From assembly GCA_016930955.1 (NCBI GenBank), contig JAFGFR010000069.1, positions 1 to 5,340 of the forward strand: a stretch of DNA of 5,340 nt. Reading direction: 5' to 3'. The stretch comes from Victivallales bacterium (GTDB taxonomy: Bacteria > Verrucomicrobiota > Lentisphaeria > Victivallales > JAADHT01). Below the pieces are notes generated by a model. It was given only the letters and a program-made list of their open reading frames with translations, did not search any database and was not told where the DNA came from. Position numbers and translations under genes: made by a program. Below, in pieces: positions 1 to 5,340 of the stretch. Every line of letters starts with the position of its first letter. The stretch's first letter is position 1.

Positions 1-95
1 CATACAGGTATGCCCGCTCCCGCATCGGCGTGGCCTCGCATCCAAAATTGCAGGCCGCGCGGCCACGGGTAGTTTTGAAATTGGCTCTATGATGA
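1..95 (+). other. Upstream region, possibly the 3' end of a preceding gene
   Basis: Two forward frames are open from the left edge and either could be the tail of an upstream gene. One ends in tandem TGA TGA at 90-95, directly before the ATG at 96, and would end in ...RPRVVLKLAL. The other reads through ATG ATG at 89-94 and stops at TAA 116-118, overlapping the next gene by 23 bases, with an end ...SMMNGGSDKR. The first has the more GC-rich third positions, but about 30 codons are too few to decide and I recognise neither peptide. The third forward frame stops at TAG 70-72. I see no convincing promoter here. Confidence 0.3.
53..64. repeat. Perfect 12-base GC palindrome
   Basis: GGCCGCGCGGCC reads the same on both strands. 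As RNA it could form only a short hairpin (four GC pairs around a four-base loop), followed a few bases later by a TTTT run at 73-76. That is too weak and too far from the hairpin to call an intrinsic terminator. It could be a protein-binding site or chance in GC-rich DNA. Confidence 0.35.
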
Positions 96-1847
96 ATGGA
101 GGCTCAGATAAAAGATAAAATCAATGCGATTGTCCTTGCGGCAGGCCACGGGAGCAGGCTCGCCCCGCTTACCGACGAGATACCCAAACCTCTGCTGCCT
201 TTGGGCAACATCATGCTCCTTGAGATTATCCTGAGGTCTCTGCGCCGGGCCGGGGTCGAGAAGTTCGCGATAAACACGCATCATCTCGGGAACAAGATAT
301 CAGATGCGGTGTCGCAGTCATGCTGGAGGGGCAGAGTCGTCTTGTATGAGGAGGCAAAGATACTGGGCACAGGCGGCCCGATTGTAAACGCCAAAGAGCT
401 GCTTTCGAGTTCCGACTGCTTTATTCTGCACAACGGGGACATCCTAACAAATCTTGATTTCAAGGGGCTGATTTGCGATCATCTGTCCAGCGGGGCGCAT
501 GCCACGATGGCATTGCTTGAGGGACCGGAGAACAAGGTCTCTCTGGAGAGTGACGGCAGCATCAGTGACATACTCGGCAGGCTTGGAGCGCCCACCCCGG
601 CGCGATTGCTCACATATGCTGGAATTACGGCATTCAGCCCCGAGATATTCAGGCACCTGCCCGCAGAGCCTGTGAGCTGCTCGGTCATCGAGGCAATTCT
701 GTCGGTCGTCAAAGAATCCCCCGGCAAAGTCCGCGGCTATATCGGGGACTGCACCGGGGAAAAGAAAAATCCATTCTATTGGAAAGACATCGGGTCTCCC
801 GGGAGTTTCCTGGATGCTTCCCGCGATGTCGCCTCCGGAGCATTCAAGCTTCCCGCAGGCAAACCCTCCATGCCCTTGCAAATGAAACCCATGCCGTTTA
901 AAGGAGCCTCGGAAAGAGTGTTCTTCAGGATATCCGACGGTGATGAGAGCAAGGTTGCGATGTGCTCCGGGAGAGACACTGCGGATTTCAAGAGGTTTGT
1001 TGAGATTGGCAAGTATCTGCACTCATGCGGCGCCGGGACACCCCGGATACATTCCTACTCGATGGATAGGCATATCGTTGTGATGGAGGATTTGGGCGAC
1101 GATGTTCTGCTCGACCGCATAAAAGGGGTTTCAACCTCTGAAAGGGGAAAGCTATACACCAGAGTCGTCCGATGGCTGGTGGATTTCCAAAACCTGACCT
1201 ACAAGGACATGAGGAGTGTTCGAGCGGGGGAGGAGAGCCCTGGATTCAGAGTATTCAACACTGACTACCTGCAATGGGAGACAAGTTACTTCTCGGAGAA
1301 CTTCCTGGGTAGATATTGCGGGCTCGGGGAGAAAGCTCTCAGGGAACTGGATTGTGAATTCTGCAGTCTTGCCGCAGAGACATTCAGCCATCCCCAGGTG
1401 CTCATACACCGGGATTTTCAGGCCACCAACATAATCTTCAAGGAGGGAAGCGTGAGAGTGGTCGACTTCCAAGGTGCCAGGATAGGCAGCATTGCCTATG
1501 ACCTGATGTCCTTGCTCAAAGATCCATATGCCAAGCTTCCACGAAAACTCCGCGAGGAACTATGTCAAGCCTATCTTGATGTCTTCGCGCGTTCGCCACT
1601 GTCGAGAAAGATCAAGTTCTCCAGGCAGGAATTTGCGAGATTCGCAGGTTGCGCCGGGCTGCAAAGGAGCATGCAGGCACTCGGCGCGTACGCGTTTCTG
1701 GGCCTGACGAAAGGCAAGAAGAGCTATCTGAGACACATACCGAAAGGTTTGGGTCTTCTGAGGGAAGGCCTTGACGACCTGGACTCGGGCGGCGCGGGAT
1801 TACGGCTTCCAAAGTTGAAAAAAACATTGTCCATGATAGATTTATGA
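96..1847 (+). CDS. murU-amgK: MurU-AmgK-type fusion: sugar-1-phosphate nucleotidyltransferase + anomeric sugar kinase
   Basis: This 583-residue protein has two domains. Residues ~9-245 are an NDP-sugar pyrophosphorylase: signature LAAGHGSRLAPLT (14-26) with PKP at 30-32, LGTGG at 90-94, the metal-binding HNGD at 112-115, and WKDIGSPGSFLDA near 229-241. Residues ~265-570 are a kinase of the aminoglycoside-phosphotransferase fold: an N-lobe with GASERVFFRI (270-279) and VVMEDLG (328-334), catalytic HRDFQATN (H438, D440, N445), metal-binding DFQ (D457), then AYDLMSLLKDPY (467-478). The DFQ...YDLxSLLxD pattern and the late LQRSMQALGAYAFL (522-535) match the AmgK family (COG3178) rather than antibiotic-resistance kinases. 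By family knowledge, AmgK phosphorylates MurNAc/GlcNAc at the anomeric carbon and MurU converts MurNAc-1-phosphate to UDP-MurNAc, a cytoplasmic cell-wall recycling bypass. All expected catalytic motifs appear intact. The exact sugar is inferred; another hexose is possible. ATG 96 is the first in-frame start, after an in-frame TGA, but has no Shine-Dalgarno upstream; a GGAGG lies at 98-102, inside the gene. Confidence 0.8.
   Translation: MEAQIKDKINAIVLAAGHGSRLAPLTDEIPKPLLPLGNIMLLEIILRSLRRAGVEKFAINTHHLGNKISDAVSQSCWRGRVVLYEEAKILGTGGPIVNAKELLSSSDCFILHNGDILTNLDFKGLICDHLSSGAHATMALLEGPENKVSLESDGSISDILGRLGAPTPARLLTYAGITAFSPEIFRHLPAEPVSCSVIEAILSVVKESPGKVRGYIGDCTGEKKNPFYWKDIGSPGSFLDASRDVASGAFKLPAGKPSMPLQMKPMPFKGASERVFFRISDGDESKVAMCSGRDTADFKRFVEIGKYLHSCGAGTPRIHSYSMDRHIVVMEDLGDDVLLDRIKGVSTSERGKLYTRVVRWLVDFQNLTYKDMRSVRAGEESPGFRVFNTDYLQWETSYFSENFLGRYCGLGEKALRELDCEFCSLAAETFSHPQVLIHRDFQATNIIFKEGSVRVVDFQGARIGSIAYDLMSLLKDPYAKLPRKLREELCQAYLDVFARSPLSRKIKFSRQEFARFAGCAGLQRSMQALGAYAFLGLTKGKKSYLRHIPKGLGLLREGLDDLDSGGAGLRLPKLKKTLSMIDL
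1815..1842 (+). promoter_or_regulatory. Possible sigma70-like promoter for the secretion operon
   Basis: TTGAAA (1815-1820, five of six matches to the -35 consensus) is separated by 16 bases from TAGATT (1837-1842, four of six to the -10), which is directly preceded by TGA, an extended -10 element. It lies in an AT-rich patch at the very end of the fusion gene, 40 bases before the ATG at 1882. The match may be chance, and the 34-base gap between genes has no terminator, so readthrough from upstream is equally possible. Confidence 0.3.
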
Positions 1848-1867
1848 ACGTGATTATCATTCATTGC

Positions 1868-1880
1868 AGGAGAGGAAGGA
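1868..1880 (+). promoter_or_regulatory. Ribosome binding site that decides the start at 1882
   Basis: A purine tract AGGAGAGGAAGGA precedes ATG 1882, with AGGAG (1868-1872) nine bases from the start codon. An in-frame TTG at 1864 would put this tract inside the coding region and has no Shine-Dalgarno of its own, so ATG 1882 is preferred. Confidence 0.7.
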
Positions 1881-1881
1881 C

Positions 1882-3192
1882 ATGGGTTTGTTGGAACAGC
1901 ACGAGTGTGTCTCGATATATTGGACTCCAGATGGCAGCGTACACGGAGTCAGGGCGGCCAAGTCCAAGACCAAGCTTGAGGTAGCCGGCTCCACCGTCGC
2001 CCATGGGGTGAAGGAGGAATTGTTCCATACCGCATCTGGAGCAATCTCGGTTCTGACAACCCCGTCCACCCAGCTGATAGTCGCCGGGGGCAACATTCCC
2101 GGGAGCGTGTGCTTCGACCTTTCCGTGCCGCCAATGAATGATTCAGACATCCGGCAGGCCATCCATTACGAACTCCCCAGACAAGTCCCGTGCAACCCTT
2201 CAGAGATGGTCTTCGGCTACAGGATAATCCGTGCCGGCAGCGTCGGAGAAGGATCAAAGATGCTTCTACGTATCTTCGCGATACTAAAGGCCGACTGGAA
2301 CGCGCTGATAACAGAATTGAGCGCAGCAGGCATAAGGATCGACGCATTCATGCACCCCTACCAGCTTGTTGACCCCCTGCTTTCGGAGCAGGAGGTCTTC
2401 TATATGCCGGACATTGACCCGGACTTCATGTACTCCAAGGACGCCGACTCCGGGATCAGGCAGATGGTAAAGATGGAGGTCAAGAGCCTGGATATCTCAC
2501 CGTCTCCAGATACCGTCTGCAAGGCTCTGAACTTCTCCACACCGGAAACAATAGCCCAGAAAGACCTGGGGCGTTTCATGCCTGCGATGATTCTCGCAGC
2601 CTACGCGCTGGGCCCGGATTTCGCCGACAAAAGGAACACACGTGTTCTACTCCCGCCTGAGATAGTCCCCGAAAGGTTCAGAATGCTCAAAATGTCATTC
2701 TTTATTCTCCTTGCTGTATTTGTCTTGATGCTCTTGTCACTCGGCGCCAGGCACTGGTGGGACTCGTGGTCGAGGATGCAAAGCTTGCTGGCAGAAAAAA
2801 ATAAGGTCGTCAAGCAGATCAAGGAAATCCGCGAGCAGAACTCCAGGATGGCTGAACTCGACCAGGCGATAGTGAAACTTGCTGAGTCGGAGAGCGGGAT
2901 ATCCAGCCCGGCGGCATATCTCCACGAGCTCTCAAAAATCATCCCGAAGGACGCATGGGTAATCCACGTGTCCACACGCGGGAATGCGATGGACATCAGC
3001 CTCAGGGCATCATCGGACAAGCGTTCCGCAATCCTGCCCTCATTGAACAACAGCAACCTTTTCAAGGCCAAGAACTCCTACACCCGCAGGAACTCCGACG
3101 GGTCGGAGAACATCTACATAAACCTCGACCTGCTGCCCGTGAAAGACCTGGCCATCCCAGAAGACCTGCCTGCGGAGGATGCAGAATCATGA
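1882..3192 (+). CDS. PilM/GspL-PilN-like inner-membrane assembly protein
   Basis: The protein has 436 residues and the topology of GspL: cytoplasmic part, one membrane span, periplasmic part. Residues ~55-165 resemble the first half of PilM-type actin-like proteins: IPGSVCFDLSVPPM (72-85), then an IRQAIHYELPRQVP segment (90-103) like the 'extremes-to-Pro' stretch of that family, then WNALITELSAAGIRIDAF (139-156). Residues ~170-265 show no recognisable second actin-like half and no nucleotide-binding motif. A hydrophobic span covers ~271-290 (MSFFILLAVFVLMLLSLGA), a probable coiled coil ~295-336, and a PilN-like ferredoxin-fold region ~344-419, marked by YLHELSKIIPKDAWVIHVS (346-364). By family knowledge it would anchor the assembly ATPase/platform and pair with the GspM/PilO-like protein encoded next. 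The 3' end overlaps the next gene by ATGA (3189-3192). Whether the machine is type II secretion or a type IV pilus is not decided here. Confidence 0.72.
   Translation: MGLLEQHECVSIYWTPDGSVHGVRAAKSKTKLEVAGSTVAHGVKEELFHTASGAISVLTTPSTQLIVAGGNIPGSVCFDLSVPPMNDSDIRQAIHYELPRQVPCNPSEMVFGYRIIRAGSVGEGSKMLLRIFAILKADWNALITELSAAGIRIDAFMHPYQLVDPLLSEQEVFYMPDIDPDFMYSKDADSGIRQMVKMEVKSLDISPSPDTVCKALNFSTPETIAQKDLGRFMPAMILAAYALGPDFADKRNTRVLLPPEIVPERFRMLKMSFFILLAVFVLMLLSLGARHWWDSWSRMQSLLAEKNKVVKQIKEIREQNSRMAELDQAIVKLAESESGISSPAAYLHELSKIIPKDAWVIHVSTRGNAMDISLRASSDKRSAILPSLNNSNLFKAKNSYTRRNSDGSENIYINLDLLPVKDLAIPEDLPAEDAES
3174..3192 (+). promoter_or_regulatory. Shine-Dalgarno and ATGA coupling junction, second to third gene
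   Basis: GGAGG at 3174-3178 lies ten bases before ATG 3189, whose last two bases and the next A form the TGA stop of the preceding gene (ATGA, 3189-3192). This points to translational coupling. It also excludes the longer in-frame reading from ATG 2955, which would overlap the upstream gene by more than 230 bases. Confidence 0.75.
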
Positions 3193-3806
3193 AGCTCAAC
3201 CAGTCGTTCTCGAAAGAGTTCAAACGCAGTCCACTGAAGTACTCTACAGGTTTTTTTGTGCTATTCATGCTTGCGGCGCTGTTAATCTACCAGTTGAGGG
3301 ATTACTTTACATGGATAGTGCCTGACAAGGACAGCGCGGACGGGGCAAGGAAAGAGCTGCTCAACTCACAGGAGGAGCTGCAGGCCGCCATCAATACAAG
3401 GCACAAGTTGCTCGCGAGGAGGAGACACTTCATAGCGAACGGCAAAAATTTCTGGATACCCCGGAGGGACGGCGACACCGGGATAAACATCCAGAAGATG
3501 CTGAACAAGACGGCCGAGGACACCGCGGTGGTACTCTCCTCGGTAGGAGTGGCAAGGACAGAGAAGGTCACCGACGGGATATCTCTTGTGAACCTGAGCA
3601 TCCGGTCGCAGGGGCAGTCGAAAGACCTTGTCCAGTTCGTAAACGAGTTGGCAAAGCAAAAACCAACGCCATTGTGGAGATCGCTTGTGATGAGGCCCGA
3701 GAACCCGGCATCGCCGAATGAGCTTGTCATAAGCGGAAACATACAGTTCATCCTGATAACCGACGAGAAGCTTGCGACCCTGCTGCAAGAGGGAGGTGAA
3801 TTATGA
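3189..3806 (+). CDS. PilO/GspM-like inner-membrane protein
   Basis: This 205-residue bitopic protein has a short basic cytoplasmic N-terminus (residues 1-18, several K and R), one membrane span (~20-37, including GFFVLFMLAALLIY), a charged probable coiled coil (~48-82), and a periplasmic domain (~98-192). The periplasmic part has alternating strand-helix patterning: NIQKMLNKTAEDTAVVLSSVGV (100-121), a strand at ISLVNLSIRSQG, the helix KDLVQFVNELAKQ (145-157), then ELVISGNIQFILI (178-190). Size, topology and pattern fit PilO/GspM, the partner of PilN/GspL in the inner-membrane platform. Sequence conservation in this family is low, so the call rests on architecture plus its place between a GspL/PilN-like gene and a secretin. 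It overlaps both neighbours by ATGA. Confidence 0.68.
   Translation: MKLNQSFSKEFKRSPLKYSTGFFVLFMLAALLIYQLRDYFTWIVPDKDSADGARKELLNSQEELQAAINTRHKLLARRRHFIANGKNFWIPRRDGDTGINIQKMLNKTAEDTAVVLSSVGVARTEKVTDGISLVNLSIRSQGQSKDLVQFVNELAKQKPTPLWRSLVMRPENPASPNELVISGNIQFILITDEKLATLLQEGGEL
3791..3806 (+). promoter_or_regulatory. Strong Shine-Dalgarno and ATGA coupling junction before the secretin
   Basis: GGGAGGTGA (3791-3799) has its GGAGG core six bases before ATG 3803, and the preceding stop TGA occupies 3804-3806. Near-consensus strength and ideal spacing fix the secretin start and suggest coupled, efficient translation. Confidence 0.8.
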
Positions 3807-3886
3807 AGAAGAAAATGCGCGGACGACTTCAAGGCGTCCTGCCGCTTTGCTGTCTTTTCTCTGCGGCCTCGCTGATGATATCTTGT
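3803..3886 (+). other. Probable lipoprotein signal peptide of the secretin
   Basis: Residues 1-9 are basic (MKKKMRGRL), followed by a hydrophobic core (VLPLCCLFSAASLMI) and Cys28 in the context MISC, then acidic residues from 34 on. Small Ser at -1 and Ile at -2 fit a lipobox, while Met at -3 is less usual than Leu. Two more cysteines (C16, C17) fall inside the hydrophobic core. Lipidation would let the secretin reach the outer membrane without a pilotin, as described for HxcQ. Confidence 0.6.
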
Positions 3887-5340
3887 GAGCTTCTCAAGAC
3901 CGACGAGGAAGAGGAATTCGACGACGGCTATTTCACGAGCAGGCTTCCCCCGAGGGAGGTGGTGAGGGAGGACATATCCACCGAGACGGTCAAAGTCAAG
4001 GAGCCACCTCCGACTGTCCATGCCGATACGGACGACTTCGCCTCACTCAAGGAGGTGAAGGAACGGGCAGCAATGAAAGACATGCCGCCCTTCTACGAGA
4101 AATATCTCGACGGAGACGGTGAAAAAGTGCCCATAAACCTCGACCTGATTGCCGAGAGCATACCAAATATCCTGCCCGCTTTCGCCAAGGTGCTGGAATT
4201 CAACTACGCGATAGACCCGGCTGTCAAGGGCGCGGTCACGCTGAACGTGAACAACCCTGCCACAGGCGGGGACTTGATGATGTCAAAAAGGGAGGTGTGG
4301 AAGCTTTTCGAGCACATCCTTTGGATGGGGGGCGCGTACTGCTCCCCGGAAGGTCAGGTGCTCAATATAATGCCCTTCCAGAAGATGCCGCGCGAGCGCA
4401 AGATATTCGCCGAACAGGAGGGTGCATCGAACGTGGAGGTCAGGATATTCCCGATCAGGAATGTCGCGTCCCGCGATGTCGTCGACAAGCTCGCCGACTT
4501 CCTCACCGAGGGCGCCAAGGCTACCGACATCGCCGGGGAAAATGCAATCATGGTGGTGGAGGCTCCTGAGAACATAGGCAAGATCGAGACCTTGATAAAT
4601 CTCCTCGACATCAAGCAGAAGGCGATATGGCCGAGGATTGTCATACGTTGCTCGAACGTGTCCTCCAACAGGATAGTCCAGGAGCTTGCGGCGATACTTC
4701 CGGTGCTGGGGTTCCCTGTCACCGTGGACAAGGTTGTCGCGGAGCCCGGCTCGATTCACCTGACCAGTGTTGACAGGATACAGGCGATAATCGCCGCCGC
4801 CGCAAACAAGGAGGCACTCGACGAGATCATAAGGTGGGTCAACGTCCTGGACCGCTCGGACATAGGCGAGCAGGAGCAGGTGTTCATATACAAGGTCATA
4901 AACAGCAAGTCCGACGAGCTTGTGCACGCGCTGGCAAGCATATTCACGATCGACGGCATATCGATGAGCCATAGCGGCGGCACCGCAGTCGGCGGGACCG
5001 GCGGTGCCGCATCGGCAGGGGCCGGCGCCACCACCACAACGGCCGTGACAAGCACGCAGGCCAAGACCGGGAAGCAGGAGGAAGGGCCCGCGAACATATT
5101 CGAGGTGCAGGTCAAGGTCTTCGCCGACGGCAAGAACAACCGCCTGATCTTCCGGACGACCCCGAGGACCTACGCGATGATCAAGGCATTGCTTGCGAGG
5201 CTTGACACGGTGCCTGCGCAGGTGCTTCTGCAGGTGATGATCGCCGAGGTCCGTCTGAACGAGAACACTGAGTTCGGGGTGGAGTTCTCTGGTGTGACCG
5301 CGTCAGGGAATTGGGACGGGACATTCGGGACGAACTATGC
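3803..5340 (+). CDS. gspD: GspD/PilQ-family secretin, 3' end cut by the window
   Basis: 512 complete codons are visible and no stop is reached. After a signal sequence (1-27) with a lipobox-like LMISC (C28) comes an acidic, probably disordered linker (33-105). An N0-type domain covers ~108-192 (INLDLIAESIPNILPAFAKV, 111-130). An N1 KH-like domain covers ~211-272 (VEVRIFPIRNVASRDVVDKL, then NAIMVVEAPENI and LINLLD). N2 covers ~276-352 (RIVIRCSNVSSNRIVQELAA, 278-297; WVNVLD, 345-350). N3 covers ~357-469 (FIYKVINSKSDELVHALASIF; NNRLIFRTTPRTYAMIKALL), interrupted by a Gly/Ala/Thr-rich loop. The secretin C-domain opens with VPAQVLLQVMIAEVRLNENT (470-489), and the remaining barrel and gate lie outside the window. 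By family knowledge it forms the multimeric outer-membrane channel of type II secretion or type IV pilus machines. The domain order suits GspD slightly better than PilQ, since no AMIN domain is seen, but PilQ-like use is not excluded. Confidence 0.88.
   Translation, partial: MKKKMRGRLQGVLPLCCLFSAASLMISCELLKTDEEEEFDDGYFTSRLPPREVVREDISTETVKVKEPPPTVHADTDDFASLKEVKERAAMKDMPPFYEKYLDGDGEKVPINLDLIAESIPNILPAFAKVLEFNYAIDPAVKGAVTLNVNNPATGGDLMMSKREVWKLFEHILWMGGAYCSPEGQVLNIMPFQKMPRERKIFAEQEGASNVEVRIFPIRNVASRDVVDKLADFLTEGAKATDIAGENAIMVVEAPENIGKIETLINLLDIKQKAIWPRIVIRCSNVSSNRIVQELAAILPVLGFPVTVDKVVAEPGSIHLTSVDRIQAIIAAAANKEALDEIIRWVNVLDRSDIGEQEQVFIYKVINSKSDELVHALASIFTIDGISMSHSGGTAVGGTGGAASAGAGATTTTAVTSTQAKTGKQEEGPANIFEVQVKVFADGKNNRLIFRTTPRTYAMIKALLARLDTVPAQVLLQVMIAEVRLNENTEFGVEFSGVTASGNWDGTFGTNY
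4973..5059 (+). repeat. Low-complexity Gly/Ala/Thr-rich segment in the secretin N3 domain
   Basis: Codons 391-419 encode a stretch almost entirely of Gly, Ala, Thr, Ser and Val (for example GGTAVGGTGGAASAGAGA at 392-409, then TTTT), made of GGC/GCC/ACC-type codons. It interrupts N3 between the SIFTIDG helix end and the NNRLIF strand, where secretins commonly carry a variable flexible loop. It is coding sequence without exact tandem DNA repeats. Confidence 0.6.

Noticed and set aside
48..75. TTGCAG ... TAGTTT as a promoter for the fusion gene
   Set aside because: The -10 matches only three of six bases and the spacer is GC-rich; not above chance.
53..76. GC palindrome plus TTTT as an intrinsic terminator
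   Set aside because: The stem has only four pairs and the T run is eight bases downstream and short.
444..1022. Minus-strand open frame of 192 codons
   Set aside because: Antisense to the nucleotidyltransferase/kinase fusion, whose motifs are clear on the + strand; no recognisable domain in the antisense product.
1374..1515. Aminoglycoside resistance kinase from the HRDFQATN and DFQ motifs
   Set aside because: The surrounding pattern (YDLMSLLKDPY and the late LQRSMQALGAYAFL) fits AmgK-type sugar kinases, and fusion to a sugar nucleotidyltransferase argues for cell-wall sugar metabolism.
1864..1881. TTG start at 1864 for the PilM/GspL-PilN-like gene
   Set aside because: It would translate the Shine-Dalgarno tract as QERKD, and no ribosome site precedes the TTG.
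2955..3188. In-frame N-terminal extension of the PilO/GspM-like protein back to ATG 2955
   Set aside because: It would overlap the upstream gene by more than 230 bases and yields a Pro/Arg/Gln-rich stretch before the membrane span. ATG 3189 has a Shine-Dalgarno and the ATGA overlap.
3302..4021. Minus-strand open frame of 239 codons
   Set aside because: It crosses the junction of two coupled + strand genes and shows no domain; a shadow frame.
4283..4972. Long open frame on the minus strand (229 codons)
   Set aside because: It lies entirely antisense to the well-supported secretin N0-N3 domains, its translation resembles no family I know, and long antisense frames are expected from GC-rich codon bias.

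Overview
The window (5340 bases, GC-rich at roughly 57-58 % by eye) carries four protein-coding genes, all on the + strand and tightly packed; the last runs off the right edge. The outer-membrane secretin and the inner-membrane assembly proteins show a double-membraned (Gram-negative type) bacterium. Isoleucine is coded mostly by ATA in the secretin gene and AGG is a common arginine codon, which is odd at this GC content and unlike typical GC-rich Pseudomonadota. A member of the PVC group (Lentisphaerae, Kiritimatiellota, Verrucomicrobia, Planctomycetes) or another deep diderm lineage would fit, but the sequence does not settle the taxonomy.

Layout. Bases 1-95 are upstream sequence, possibly the end of another gene, with a perfect 12-base palindrome at 53-64. 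Bases 96-1847 encode a two-domain enzyme: an N-terminal MurU-like sugar-1-phosphate nucleotidyltransferase joined to a C-terminal AmgK-like sugar kinase of the aminoglycoside-phosphotransferase fold. In Pseudomonas these two activities come from separate adjacent genes and act in succession to recycle N-acetylmuramic acid to UDP-MurNAc. Thirty-four bases later, with a possible promoter inside the AT-rich end of the enzyme gene, begins a three-gene envelope-machine operon.

The operon is (1) 1882-3192, a bitopic protein with a PilM/GspL-like cytoplasmic part and a PilN-like periplasmic part; (2) 3189-3806, a small PilO/GspM-like inner-membrane protein; (3) 3803-5340+, a GspD/PilQ-type secretin with a lipoprotein-like signal and N0-N1-N2-N3 domains, cut at the beginning of the pore-forming domain. 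Both junctions are ATGA stop/start overlaps preceded by strong Shine-Dalgarno sequences, so the three proteins are probably made by coupled translation. Together they would form the inner-membrane platform and outer-membrane channel of a type II secretion or type IV pilus machine. No PilP/GspC-like connector lies between the platform genes and the secretin.

I found no tRNA, rRNA, CRISPR array, insertion sequence or clear terminator. The most interesting points are the MurU-AmgK fusion, the condensed GspL/PilM-PilN protein lacking a recognisable second actin-like half, and the apparently lipidated secretin. No wholly new system is evident.
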